Assembly: GCA_963848525.1 (NCBI GenBank)
Contig: CAWKDZ010000001.1
Span: forward strand, 682,001-746,000
DNA length: 64,000 nucleotides
Direction of reading: 5' to 3'
Source of the DNA: JACCTU01 sp963848525
GTDB taxonomy: Bacteria > Actinomycetota > Thermoleophilia > Gaiellales > Gaiellaceae
The notes beneath the pieces are model-generated. The model was not told where the DNA came from and did no database searches. It saw only the letters and a program-made list of their open reading frames with translations. This document shows positions 1 to 9,665 of the stretch, one piece after another. Positions within the stretch are counted from its first letter, which is position 1. Each line of letters begins with the position of its first letter. The translations under genes were made by a program, and so were the position numbers.

Positions 1-183
1 GTCCAGGAGGGTCTCGACGCCGCGGCGGCGGTCGGCGACGACCGGATCCAGCAGAAGTCGAGCGGCCGGGTCGACCCCGAGTCGTGGACGCACGGCTCCT
101 CCGAGCAGCGGATGAAGTGGTTCACGCGCGGGATGCGAGACGGCGACCCCGCGGCCTGCGACACCTTCAGCGGCGAGCTGTAG
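1..183 (+). CDS. Neutral zinc metallopeptidase, C-terminal fragment (YpfJ-like)
   Basis: The gene starts outside the window; only the last 60 codons are present, read in frame from base 1 to a TAG at 181-183. The peptide contains AVGDDRIQQ, then an R-V-D-P-E-S-W-T-H-G-S stretch, and ends M-R-D-G-D-P-A-A-C-D-T-F-S-G-E-L. This matches the C-terminal block of the YpfJ family of putative neutral zinc metallopeptidases (PF04228), where an AVGDDR stretch, a FTHG segment and a final GDPxxCxTF are characteristic. The HExxH site would lie upstream and cannot be seen. Function is inferred from the family only. The next gene begins 18 nt downstream on the same strand. Confidence 0.7.
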   Translation, partial: VQEGLDAAAAVGDDRIQQKSSGRVDPESWTHGSSEQRMKWFTRGMRDGDPAACDTFSGEL

Positions 184-201
184 CGACCTAGACTCGCTTC
201 C

Positions 202-3105
202 GTGACGGAAACGGAGCGGGAGTTCCGCAAGGTCGTGACCGTGCTCTTCTGCGACCTCGTCGGCTCCACGCAGATCGGCGAGTCGACCGACCCCGAGGCG
301 CTGCGGACGCGCATGCGCCGCTACTTCGCGGACATCCGCGCGACGATCGAACGTCACGGCGGCACAGTCGAGAAGTTCATCGGCGACGCCGTGATGGCGG
401 TGTTCGGCGTCCCGGTCGCGCGCGAGGACGACGCGTTCCGGGCGGTGCGCGCCGCCGCGGAGGTCCGAGCTGCGGTCGCCGAGCACGGCTTCGAGGCGCG
501 GATCGGCGTCAACACCGGCGAGGTCGTCGCCGGCGGCGAAGACGAGACCCTGGCCGTCGGCGACGCCGTCAACGTCGCCGCCCGGCTCGAGCAGGCGGCG
601 GCCCCGGGCGAGATCCTGATCGGCGCGGAGACGCAGCTCCTCGTTCGCGACGCCGTGCGCGTCGAGGAAGTCGAGCCGCTCGAGCTGAAGGGAAAGTCTG
701 CTCCGGTCGCGGCGTTCCGCCTGCTCGAGGTGACCGGCGACGCGCCGCTCGCGCGCAGGCTCGACGCGCCGCTCGTCGGTCGCGAGCGCGAGCGCGAACG
801 CCTCCGGCGCGACTTCGAGGACGCAGTCGCAGACAACTCGTGCCGGCTCTTCACGCTGCTCGGCGCCGCCGGCGTCGGCAAGTCGAGGCTGGTCGCCGAC
901 TTCCTCGAACGCGTCGGCGGTGCGGCGGATGTCCTGCGCGGGCGCTGCCTGCCCTACGGCGAGGGGATCACGTACTGGCCGCTCGTCGAGCTGCTCGGCT
1001 CGGCCGGCGTAGCGCCCGAGTCGGTCGTCGCGGCTTCGCCCGAGGAGACGCGAGTCCAGTTCCGGCGACTGCTCGAAGCTCGCGCAGGCGAGCGCCCGCA
1101 GGTCGTCGTGATCGACGACCTCCAGTGGGCCGAACCGACGTTCCTCGACCTCGTGGAGTACGTCGCCGACCTCTCTCGCGGCGCCCCCATCTTCCTGCTC
1201 TGCATCGCGAGGCCGGAGCTGCTCGACCTTCGTGCCGACTGGAGCGGGGGGAAGCTGAACGCGACCTCGCTCCTGCTCGAGCCGCTCGGCGCGCCGGAAT
1301 GCGACCGGCTGATCGCGCGACTGCTCGGCGACGACGCAGAAGCAACGACGCGCGAGCGAATCGCGTCCGCGTCCGGCGGCAACCCGCTGTTCGTCGAGGA
1401 GATGGCAGCCGTCGTGCGCGAGCGCGGGGACGTCGCGGTGCCGGCCACGATTCACGCGCTGCTTCAGGCGCGGCTCGACTCGCTCCCCGACGCCGAGCGG
1501 CTCGTGGTCGGTCGCGCGGCGATCGAAGGGCAGGTTTTTCACGCCGACGCCGTCGCAGCGCTCCTCCCCGAAGCGATCCGCGAGGACGTCGAGCCGTTGC
1601 TCTCGAGCCTCGTTCGCAAGGACCTCGTCCGGCCGGAGGCCGGGGATTCGTACCGCTTTCGCCATCTGCTGATCCGCGACGCCGCTTACGCAGCGCTGCC
1701 GAAGGAGCTCCGCGCGGAACTCCACGCGACGTTCGCGGACTGGCTCGAACGCGCGGCGGAGGAGACGCTCGAACTGGACGAGATCCTGGGCTACCACCTC
1801 GAACAGGCCTTCCGGCTGCGAGCCGAGCTGGGCGACGACCAGCGCGAGCTCGCCGACGCCGCCGCGCAAAGGCTCCTCGACGCCGGGCACGCCGCGTACG
1901 GCCGCGCCGATGCCCCGGCGGCGATCACCCTCCTTCGCCGCGGCGTCGACCTCCTTGCAGCCGACGATCCGCGTCAAGCCGCGGCGCTGCGGGCGCTCGG
2001 ACAGGCGCTGATGCGGCGCGGCGAGTATCGGGACGCGGACGACGTCTTGAGAGCGGCGCTGTCCGCCGCCGAGACGGCCGGCGACCGATCCACCGCGATC
2101 CGTGCACAGCTGCTGCTCGGGGACCTCTCGTCGCGAACGGATCCCACCGCGACGACGGAACGCGGACTCGAGCTCGCGCTCGAGCTGGCCGCGGAGCTCG
2201 AGCCCACCGGCGACCTCGCGACGCTCGCCTTCGCCTACGAAGCGATCGGGATGTGCCGCTTCGTCCTCGGTCACGCGGCGGAGGGCGAGGCCGACCTCGA
2301 GCGGTCGGTCGCGCTCGCCCGGGGCGCCGACGATCTCGTGGAGGAGCGCCGCGCGCTCGGCGCGCTCCTCCGGCCGAAGCTCTGGGGACCCGCACCCGCA
2401 ACGGAGGTCCTCACGCTGTGCGACAGCATCCTCGAGCGCGAAGACGTCAACGTCGCGCTTCGAGTCCACGCCTCCCAGGTGCGGGCCGTCGCCGCGGCGC
2501 TGCTCGGCAACGAGGCGGAAGCCCGTGATGCCGGACGTCGCGCCGCCGCCTTGATCGAGGAGTACGACTTCCGGCTCCAGCGCGGGATCTATGCAGTCGA
2601 CTACGGCTTCGCCCTCGAGCTCCTGGGCGACCTCGAGGGCGCTGAGACCGAGCTTCGCCGTGGAAACGAGCTACTCGCAGCACTCGGCGACACGGGAGTC
2701 CGCTCGACGCTGCTGGGCGAGTTGGCAACGGTGCTGGCGCGGCTCGACCGCGCAAGCGAGGCGGAGGAAGCCGCGGAGGAAGGTCGATCGCTCGCCGGGC
2801 CTGACGACTTCGACGCGCTGACGCGCTGGCGCGTCGGCCTAGCCCGTGTGCGGCTCCGTCGCGGCGACCTCGCGGAGGCCGAACGGCTCGCCGGAGAAGC
2901 TGTCGGCATCCTCTCGCGCACCGACTTCATCCCGCTCGAGGCGGAGGCGCAGTACGTGCTCGGCGAGGTCCTCGCCGCCAGCGGACGACCGGGAGAGGCC
3001 ACGGCTGCGCTCGGGCGTGCGCTGCACCTGTTCGAACGCAAGGAGAACCTCGTGCGCGCCCGCGAGGCCAGAGGGCTCCTCGAAGCCGCGTCGGCACCGT
3101 CCTAG
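202..3105 (+). CDS. Class III adenylate/guanylate cyclase fused to STAND-type ATPase and TPR repeats (paralogue 1)
   Basis: A 967-residue multidomain signalling protein with a GTG start at 202. Residues about 8-175 form a class III nucleotidyl cyclase domain: metal Asp18 (FCDLVGST) and Asp62 (FIGDAVMAVFG), Lys58 and Asp121 at the positions that select ATP in adenylate cyclases, and Asn124/Arg128 for transition-state binding (GDAVNVAARLE). An AAA_16-like ATPase follows, with Walker A GAAGVGKS at 221-228 and Walker B-like VVVIDDLQWA. The C-terminal half is alpha-helical and TPR-like. There are no membrane segments, so it should be cytoplasmic. Likely role: ligand- or ATP-gated cAMP synthesis. 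It is the first of three tandem paralogues and lies 9 nt before the second. Substrate choice (ATP) is inferred from residues. Confidence 0.9.
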   Translation: MTETEREFRKVVTVLFCDLVGSTQIGESTDPEALRTRMRRYFADIRATIERHGGTVEKFIGDAVMAVFGVPVAREDDAFRAVRAAAEVRAAVAEHGFEARIGVNTGEVVAGGEDETLAVGDAVNVAARLEQAAAPGEILIGAETQLLVRDAVRVEEVEPLELKGKSAPVAAFRLLEVTGDAPLARRLDAPLVGRERERERLRRDFEDAVADNSCRLFTLLGAAGVGKSRLVADFLERVGGAADVLRGRCLPYGEGITYWPLVELLGSAGVAPESVVAASPEETRVQFRRLLEARAGERPQVVVIDDLQWAEPTFLDLVEYVADLSRGAPIFLLCIARPELLDLRADWSGGKLNATSLLLEPLGAPECDRLIARLLGDDAEATTRERIASASGGNPLFVEEMAAVVRERGDVAVPATIHALLQARLDSLPDAERLVVGRAAIEGQVFHADAVAALLPEAIREDVEPLLSSLVRKDLVRPEAGDSYRFRHLLIRDAAYAALPKELRAELHATFADWLERAAEETLELDEILGYHLEQAFRLRAELGDDQRELADAAAQRLLDAGHAAYGRADAPAAITLLRRGVDLLAADDPRQAAALRALGQALMRRGEYRDADDVLRAALSAAETAGDRSTAIRAQLLLGDLSSRTDPTATTERGLELALELAAELEPTGDLATLAFAYEAIGMCRFVLGHAAEGEADLERSVALARGADDLVEERRALGALLRPKLWGPAPATEVLTLCDSILEREDVNVALRVHASQVRAVAAALLGNEAEARDAGRRAAALIEEYDFRLQRGIYAVDYGFALELLGDLEGAETELRRGNELLAALGDTGVRSTLLGELATVLARLDRASEAEEAAEEGRSLAGPDDFDALTRWRVGLARVRLRRGDLAEAERLAGEAVGILSRTDFIPLEAEAQYVLGEVLAASGRPGEATAALGRALHLFERKENLVRAREARGLLEAASAPS

Positions 3106-3114
3106 ACTCCCCGC

Positions 3115-6100
3115 ATGGCCGAGCCCCGTCGGGAGCGCAAGGTCGTGACGGTGCTCTTCGCCGACCTGGTCGGCTTTACGGCGCGCGCCGAGTCGCTCGA
3201 CCCCGAGGACGTCGACGCATTCCTGCGCCCGTACCACGAGCGGTTGCGCACCGAGCTCGAGCGCTGGGGCGGCACCGTGGAGAAGTTCATCGGCGACGCG
3301 GTGGTCGCGGCGTTCGGCGCGCCGATCGCGCGCGAGGACGATCCGGAGCGTGCGGTGCGAGCGGCGCTCGCGATCCGCGACTGGGCCGCCGAGCAGGAGG
3401 ACGTCGAGGTGCGAGTCGCCGTGAACACGGGCGAAGCGCTCGTCTCCCTCGACGTTCGACCGGAGAGCGGTGAAGGGTTCCTCTCCGGCGACGTCGTCAA
3501 CACCGCGTCGCGGCTCCAAGGCGCCGCACCCGTGAACGGGATCCTCGTCGGCGAGCAGACGCACCGCGCGACGCGCGAGGTGATCGACTACCGCGACGCC
3601 CAGCCCGTCGTCGCGAAGGGCAAGAGCGAGCCGGTCCCCGTGTGGGAAGCGGTGGAGGCACGGTCACGCTTCGGCGTCGACGTGCGCCAGCACGGCGGGG
3701 CGTCGCTCGTCGGCCGCGCACGCGAGCTCTCCACCCTCGTCGAGGCCCTCGAGCGCGTCAAGGCCGAGCGCACACCGCAGCTCGTGACGCTCGTCGGCGT
3801 GCCGGGGATCGGCAAGAGCCGGCTCGTCTGGGAGCTCTTCGGAACGATCGAGCGCGGCGACGAGCTCGTCTACTGGCGCCAGGGCCGCTCGCTGCCGTAC
3901 GGCGAGGGCGTGAGCTTCTGGGCGCTTGCGGAGATGGTCAAGGCGCAGGCCGGCGTCCTCGACAGCGACTCGCCCGAGGCGGCGGGCGAGAAGCTCCACC
4001 GCACGGTCGTCGATCTGGTCGGCGAGGCGGACGCCGAGTGGGTCGCGTCGCATCTGCGTCCGCTGATCGGCATCGGCGCGTCCTCGGACCTGGCCGGCGG
4101 CCGCGACGAGGCGTTCGCCGCGTGGCGTCGGCTGTTCGAAGCGCTCGCCGAGCGCCGACCGCTCGTGCTCGTCTTCGAGGACCTCCACTTCGCCGACGAC
4201 GGGCTGCTCGATTTCGTCGACGAGCTGATCGAGTGGACGACCGACGTCCCGCTGCTCGTCCTCTGCACTGCACGGCCCGAGTTGCTCGACCGCCGTCCCG
4301 CCTGGGGCGGGGGAAAGCTCGAACTCGACGACGCTCGCACTGTCGCCGCTCGCGGACGACGACGCCGCGCGCCTCGTGGGCGAGCTCCTCGAACGACCTG
4401 TGCTCCCCGCCGACGTCCAGTCCGCGCTGCTCGAGCGAGCCGCCGGTAACCCGCTCTACGCCGAGCAGTTCGCGCGCCTCTACGTCGAACGCGGTTCGGT
4501 CGACGAGATCGCGGTGCCGGAGACGCTGCACGGTCTGATCGCCGCGCGCCTGGACGCGCTCGCACCCGAGGAGAAGGAGCTGCTCCAGGACGCGTCGGTG
4601 ATGGGCAAGGTCTTCTGGACCGGCGCGCTCCGCCGCCCGGCAGTCGAGCTGCGCGCAACGCTCCACACGCTCGAGCGGAAGGAGTTCGTCCGCCGCGAGC
4701 GCCGTCCGTCGATCGAGGGCGAGAGCGAGTACGCGTTCCGGCACCTGCTCGTGCGCGACGTCGCCTACGGGCAGGTCCCGCGCGCGGCGCGCGGAGACAA
4801 GCACCGGACGACGGCGGAGTGGATCGATCAGCTCGGACGTCCCGAAGACCACGCCGAGCTCGTCGCCCATCATTACCTCGCCGCGATCGAGCTCACGCGT
4901 GCCGCTGGCGGCGCCGTCGACCCACTGACCGCGCCGGCGCGTGCTGCGGTCTCCGCCGCGGGCGACCGAGCATTCGCGCTCAACGCCTGGCCCGCAGCGC
5001 TCGCGTTCTACGACCAGGCGCTCGAGCTCTGCTCGAACGACGCTCCCGAGCTTCCTCGCCTCCTCCTCGCCCGAGGTCGCGCGGCGCACGCCGTCGGCCG
5101 TGACGACGCCCCTGTGTTGCTCGACGCAGCCGTGCAGGCCCTACGCGGCGCGGGCGACAGCGCCGGTGCCGCGGACGCGGAGATCGTCCTCTACGAGAGC
5201 GATTGGTCGCGCGGTGAGCGCGACCGTGCGTCCGTCCACCTCGAGCGCGCGCTCGGGCTGGTCACGGATTCGGAGCCGTCGCGGACGAAGGCGGCCGTCC
5301 TCTCACAGGCTGCGCGGTTCTCGATGCTGGCCGGCCGACACGACGCCGCGATCGAGCTCGGCAGCGAGGCGCTCGCGATGGCGGAGACCTTGGGCCTCGA
5401 GGAGATCCAGGCCGACGCCCTGATGTCGGTAGGCCCGGCCCGCTGGCGAGGCGGCGACGTTCGCGGGATCAAGGAGATCGAGCGCGGGGTCGAGATCGCG
5501 CGCCGCATCGGTTCCCCTCTGCTCGCGCGTGGCCTGATCAACCTCGCCGTGTCCCAGGTGGGGTACGACGCACGACGTGCGCTCGAGCTGCACGAGGACG
5601 CCGGGCGGGCGGCCGAGCGCATGGGCCAGGCCTTTCACCGCAACTACGTCCGAGGCAGCCGGGGCGCATATCTCTGGTTCGTCGGCCGCTGGGACGAGGC
5701 GCTCGCGATCGCAGAGTCGTTCATCGCCGAGGCAGCCGAGACGCCCCACTATCTCTTGCCGTCGAGCCTTCGGGTGCGAGCGGCGATCAGGCTTGCTCGC
5801 GACGACGATCTGGCCGGGGCGCTCGCCGACATCGAGCTGGCAGTCGATCAGGCCCGCTCGAACCGCGACCCGCAGGCCGTCTATCCGAATCTCACGTTCT
5901 ACGCGGGCCTGCTCTACGTGAGCGGGCGTCTCGACGAGGCACACGCGGTCGTTCGTGAGATCTTCGAACACAGAGAGGCAGGCGAGCCGCTCGTCGGCGC
6001 TCCGCTGTTCGACCACATCGTCGCGTTCCGCGAGCTCGTCGGCCCGACACGTTTGCGCCAGCTCGTGGAGCCCGAGTGGGAGTCGCCACGAGCCGAAGCG

Positions 6101-6331
6101 TCGCTCGCTGCGGTGGAGGGCGAGTTCCTTCGGGCCGCTGACGGATACGCGCGCCAGGCGAGCGTCTACGAAGAGGCACGCGCACGTCTGCTTGCAGCGG
6201 AGCAGCTGGTCGCGAAGGGTCGGCGTACGGAGGCGGACGCACAGCTCGAGCGGGCGCTCGAGACGTTCCGCTCGCTGCGCGCGAAACGCGACATCCGCGA
6301 AGCCGAGGCGCTGCTGGCGGCGATCGCGTGA
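3115..6331 (+). pseudogene. Cyclase-ATPase-TPR paralogue 2, interrupted by a 1-nt insertion
   Basis: Same architecture as its neighbours: cyclase domain (FADLVGFTARAES, KFIGDAVVAAFG, SGDVVNTASRLQ), ATPase with Walker A GVPGIGKS and Walker B LVLVFEDLHFADD, then TPR-like helices. The frame that starts at ATG 3115 is lost near 4321 and the sequence continues in the next frame to a TGA at 6329-6331. The span is 3,217 nt, one more than a multiple of three. Dropping one base around 4321 restores a K-L-N-S-T-T-L-A-L-S-P-L segment that aligns with the same block in both paralogues. The insertion sits just after a G-rich run, so sequencing error is as likely as real inactivation. The stop overlaps the GTG of the third paralogue by 4 nt, implying translational coupling. 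Confidence 0.85.
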
Positions 6332-9300
6332 CCGCTCCGCGCGAGGAACGCAAGGTCGTTTCGGTCCTCTTCGCCGACCTCGTCGGCTTCACAGCCCGCG
6401 CGGAGTCGCTCGACCCCGAAGACGTCGCTGCGGTCCTGCGTCCCTATCACGAGCGGCTCCGCACTGAGCTCGAGCGCTGGGGCGGCACCGTGGAGAAGTT
6501 CATCGGCGACGCCGTCGTCGCGGTCTTCGGCGCGCCGGTCGCGCGCGAGGACGATCCGGAGCGCGCGGTGCGCGCGGCGCTCGCGATCCAAGACTGGGCG
6601 AACGAGGACGGCGAGGTCGAGGTGCGGATCGCCGTCAATACCGGCGAGGCGCTCGTCGCGCTCGACGTGCGCCCCGAGAGCGGCCAAGGCTTCGTCACCG
6701 GCGACGTCGTCAACACAGCGTCGCGGCTGCAGGCCGCCGCCCCGGTGAACGGGATCCTCGTCGGCGAACAGACTCAGCGGGCGACGCGCGAGGTGATCGA
6801 GTACCGCGAGGCGGACGCCGTCGTCGCGAAGGGCAAGAGCGAGCCCGTGCCGGTCTGGGAGGTCGTGCAGGCACGGTCGCGCTTCGGCGTGGACGTCCGC
6901 CAGCACGGCGGAGCTCGGCTCGTCGGTCGCGAGCGCGAGCTCGACGCGTTGACGTCGACGCTCGAGCGCGTGAAGCAGGAGCGCGAGCCGCAGCTCGTCA
7001 CGCTCGTCGGCGTCCCCGGCATCGGCAAGAGCCGGCTCGTCTGGGAGCTCTTCGGCGCGATCGAGCGCGGCGACGACCTCGTTTACTGGCGCCAGGGCAG
7101 GTCGCTCGCGTACGAGGAGCGGGTCAGCTTCTGGGCCGTCGCGGAGATGGTGAAGGCACAGGCGGGGATCCTCGAGGACGACTCCGAGGACGTCGCCGCC
7201 GGGAAGCTCGAGGCCGCGGTGCGCGAAGCGGTCGAAGCGCAGCCCGACTGGGTGCTCGAGCGACTGCGGCCGCTCGTCGGCGGCGAGCCGGACCGCGACG
7301 TGAGCCGCGACGAGTCGTTCACGGCCTGGCGCACGTTCTTCGAGGGATTGGCCGAGCGCCGGCCGCTCGTGCTCGTGTTCGAGGACTTGCACTGGGCGGA
7401 CGACGGTCTGCTCGACTTCGTCGATCACATTGCGGATTGGTCGAGCGGCGTCCCGCTGCTCGTGCTCTGCACCGCGCGGCCCGAGCTGCTCGAGCGCAGG
7501 CCCGGCTGGGGCGGCGGCAAGCGCAACGCGCTGACTTTGAACCTCTCGCCGCTGTCGGCCGACGACTCGGCGCGCTTGCTCGCGCTCGTCCTCCAGCGTG
7601 CTGTGCTGCCCGCCGAGATCCAGCAGCAGCTGCTCGAGCGCGTCAGCGGCAACCCGCTCTACGCGGAGCAGTTCGCGCGGCTCTGGGTCGAGCGAGGATC
7701 ACTCGACGACGTCGCGCTGCCCGAGAACGTGCATGGGCTCATAGCCGCGCGGCTCGACGCGCTTCCCGCTGAGGAAAAGGCGCTGCTCCAGGACGCTGCG
7801 GTGATGGGGAAGGTCTTCTGGTCGGGCTCGTTCGACGGCCGCGGCGACACGCGCGACACCCTGCACGCGCTCGAGCGCAAGGAGTTCGTGCGACGGGAGC
7901 GGCGCTCGTCGGTCGCGGGCGAGGAGGAGTTCGCCTTCCGTCACGTGCTCGTCCGCGACGTCGCGTACGGCCAGATCCCACGCGCCGAGCGGGCGGCCAA
8001 GCACCTTCGCGCCGCCGCCTGGGTGGACGCGCTCGGTCGCCCGCAGGACCACGCCGAGCTGCTGGCGGGCCACTACCTCGCCGTGCTCGGGCTCGACCGG
8101 GACGGTTCGCTCGTCACGGACGACGTCCGCGAGCGGGCTGCGCGTTGTCTCGGCGACGCCACGGAACGCGCAGCCGCTCTGAGCAACTACGCCGGAGCAG
8201 CGGCCTACGCACGGACCGCGCTCGAACTGCTCGACGAGAACTCGCCTCTGCGCCCGCGGCTGCTCTTCCAGCTCGGTAAGGCGGAGTCCGCGCTGCGCGG
8301 GGAAGGCAGGGACGAGCTGCTCCAAGCGGCCACGGCGTTCGAGGCCGCCGGTGATCTCGAGCTCGCGGCCGAGAGCCGCGTGCTCGTCGCGCTCGGCGGC
8401 TTCCTCGTCGGCCGTGAGGACGAGCTGAACGAGCAGCTCGAGCTGGCGACCGAGCTCGTCTCCGACAGGCCCGCCTCGCACGCAAAGGCGACGGTCTGGG
8501 CCTCCCGGGCTCGGACGTCCTACCTCGCCGGCCGCTACGACGAGGCGCTCGAGCTCGGCCGGGAAGCACTGACGATGGCCGAGAACGTCGGCGCCGACGA
8601 GATCAGGGCCGAGGCCCTTCTGTACGCGGGTGGGGCGAAGTTCGAGCTCGGAGATCGCACCGGGCTCGACGACATGCGCGAGAGTCTCGAGCTCGCGAAG
8701 TCGATCAACTCCGCCGCGCACATCGCCCGGATCTGCAACAACCTCTCGATCATGGTCCGGCTCGACGGCAACGTCGAGGAGTCGGCGGCGGTCGCCGACG
8801 AGGGGCTTGCGGTGGCCCGTCGCTTCGGGATGGAGGCCAACGTCCAGTTCGCTCTGGCGGCGCGACCGTTCTCGCTCTGGGAGCGCGGCCATTGGGACGA
8901 GGCGCTGGCGGCCGCCGACGCGTTCGCGTCCGGCCCGGTCGGCCGCTCGACCCACCTGGTCAGCATGCACCTGATGCGTGGGCTGAGTGCGCTGGCCCGC
9001 GACGACCCCAAGCTCGCGCTCGAGAGCACGGCCGTCGCAATGGAGACCGTACGAGCCTCGATGGCGGCACTCGTGAAGTTCCCGGCGTTCGCGATGCGCT
9101 CGTTCGTGCTCGCGGCGCTCGGCGAGCTCGACGAGGCGCGAGAGACGTTGACGGCGCTGATCCGAATCCGCCGGGAAGCCGGGATCCAGTTCGCGTTCGG
9201 CGGGGACGCACATGCGGTCTGGGCATGGCAGCAGGTGGGTCTCCTCGACGAGCTCGTTACCGAGTTCAGGAACAGCCTGCGGACGCCCTGGGGCAAGGCT

Positions 9301-9498
9301 GCCGAGGCCGTTCTCGCGGGAGACTGGGCACAGGCCGCGGAGATCTACGAGCGCTGCGGCTCCGTCGTCGCCACCGCGTTCGCCAGGCTGCAGAGTGGTC
9401 GCGACGCCGACGTGCGCGCGGCGCTCGAGTTCTACCGCTCGGTCCGCGCGCCGTTCTACGAGCGCCAGGCCGAGGCGAAGCTGGCCAAGACCGCTTGA
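6328..9498 (+). CDS. Class III adenylate/guanylate cyclase fused to STAND-type ATPase and TPR repeats (paralogue 3)
   Basis: An intact 1,056-residue version of the architecture. Cyclase domain about 8-180 with Asp17 and Asp61 (metal), Lys57, Asp126, and Asn129/Arg133 in GDVVNTASRLQ. Walker A GVPGIGKS lies at 227-234 and Walker B LVLVFEDLHWADD near 350. The remaining ~500 residues are helical repeats. The GTG start at 6328 overlaps the preceding TGA in a GTGA motif. It is closer to paralogue 2 than to paralogue 1 (for example the shared SRFGVDVRQHGGA linker after the cyclase domain), so the 2/3 pair looks like the younger duplication. It ends 164 nt before a convergent transporter that carries a cyclic-nucleotide-binding domain. 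Confidence 0.92.
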   Translation: MTAPREERKVVSVLFADLVGFTARAESLDPEDVAAVLRPYHERLRTELERWGGTVEKFIGDAVVAVFGAPVAREDDPERAVRAALAIQDWANEDGEVEVRIAVNTGEALVALDVRPESGQGFVTGDVVNTASRLQAAAPVNGILVGEQTQRATREVIEYREADAVVAKGKSEPVPVWEVVQARSRFGVDVRQHGGARLVGRERELDALTSTLERVKQEREPQLVTLVGVPGIGKSRLVWELFGAIERGDDLVYWRQGRSLAYEERVSFWAVAEMVKAQAGILEDDSEDVAAGKLEAAVREAVEAQPDWVLERLRPLVGGEPDRDVSRDESFTAWRTFFEGLAERRPLVLVFEDLHWADDGLLDFVDHIADWSSGVPLLVLCTARPELLERRPGWGGGKRNALTLNLSPLSADDSARLLALVLQRAVLPAEIQQQLLERVSGNPLYAEQFARLWVERGSLDDVALPENVHGLIAARLDALPAEEKALLQDAAVMGKVFWSGSFDGRGDTRDTLHALERKEFVRRERRSSVAGEEEFAFRHVLVRDVAYGQIPRAERAAKHLRAAAWVDALGRPQDHAELLAGHYLAVLGLDRDGSLVTDDVRERAARCLGDATERAAALSNYAGAAAYARTALELLDENSPLRPRLLFQLGKAESALRGEGRDELLQAATAFEAAGDLELAAESRVLVALGGFLVGREDELNEQLELATELVSDRPASHAKATVWASRARTSYLAGRYDEALELGREALTMAENVGADEIRAEALLYAGGAKFELGDRTGLDDMRESLELAKSINSAAHIARICNNLSIMVRLDGNVEESAAVADEGLAVARRFGMEANVQFALAARPFSLWERGHWDEALAAADAFASGPVGRSTHLVSMHLMRGLSALARDDPKLALESTAVAMETVRASMAALVKFPAFAMRSFVLAALGELDEARETLTALIRIRREAGIQFAFGGDAHAVWAWQQVGLLDELVTEFRNSLRTPWGKAAEAVLAGDWAQAAEIYERCGSVVATAFARLQSGRDADVRAALEFYRSVRAPFYERQAEAKLAKTA

Positions 9499-9665
9499 TA
9501 GGAGGCTTGGCGAAGCGTGGTCAATGCCGCCGGGCCGCGCTGCTCGCCCCGAGGCCGCGTTTTCAGTCGCGCCCGTATCACTGCGGATACGAATGCTCCC
9601 TGCGTCCTTGCCTCGGAACGACCATCGCACCCCGGCGACGAGCAACGCTCCGCCAAGCCCTCCTA
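9499..9665. repeat. Inverted-repeat-bounded spacer (MITE-like)
   Basis: The gap between the third cyclase gene and the convergent MFS gene is bounded by a near-perfect inverted repeat. The left arm is 9499-9517 (TAGGAGGCTTGGCGAAGCG) and the right arm 9646-9665; read on the minus strand, the right arm begins TAGGAGGGCTTGGCGGAGCG. They differ by one indel and one mismatch. The right arm supplies the TAG stop of the transporter gene. The interior of about 130 bases has no plausible coding sequence. It could be a miniature inverted-repeat element or a large bidirectional transcription-termination structure. Confidence 0.55.

Noticed and set aside
4300..4400. Programmed ribosomal frameshifting in the second cyclase gene
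   Set aside because: No slippery heptamer or downstream pseudoknot is evident, the two paralogues are single-frame, and similar indels occur in many other genes of the window.
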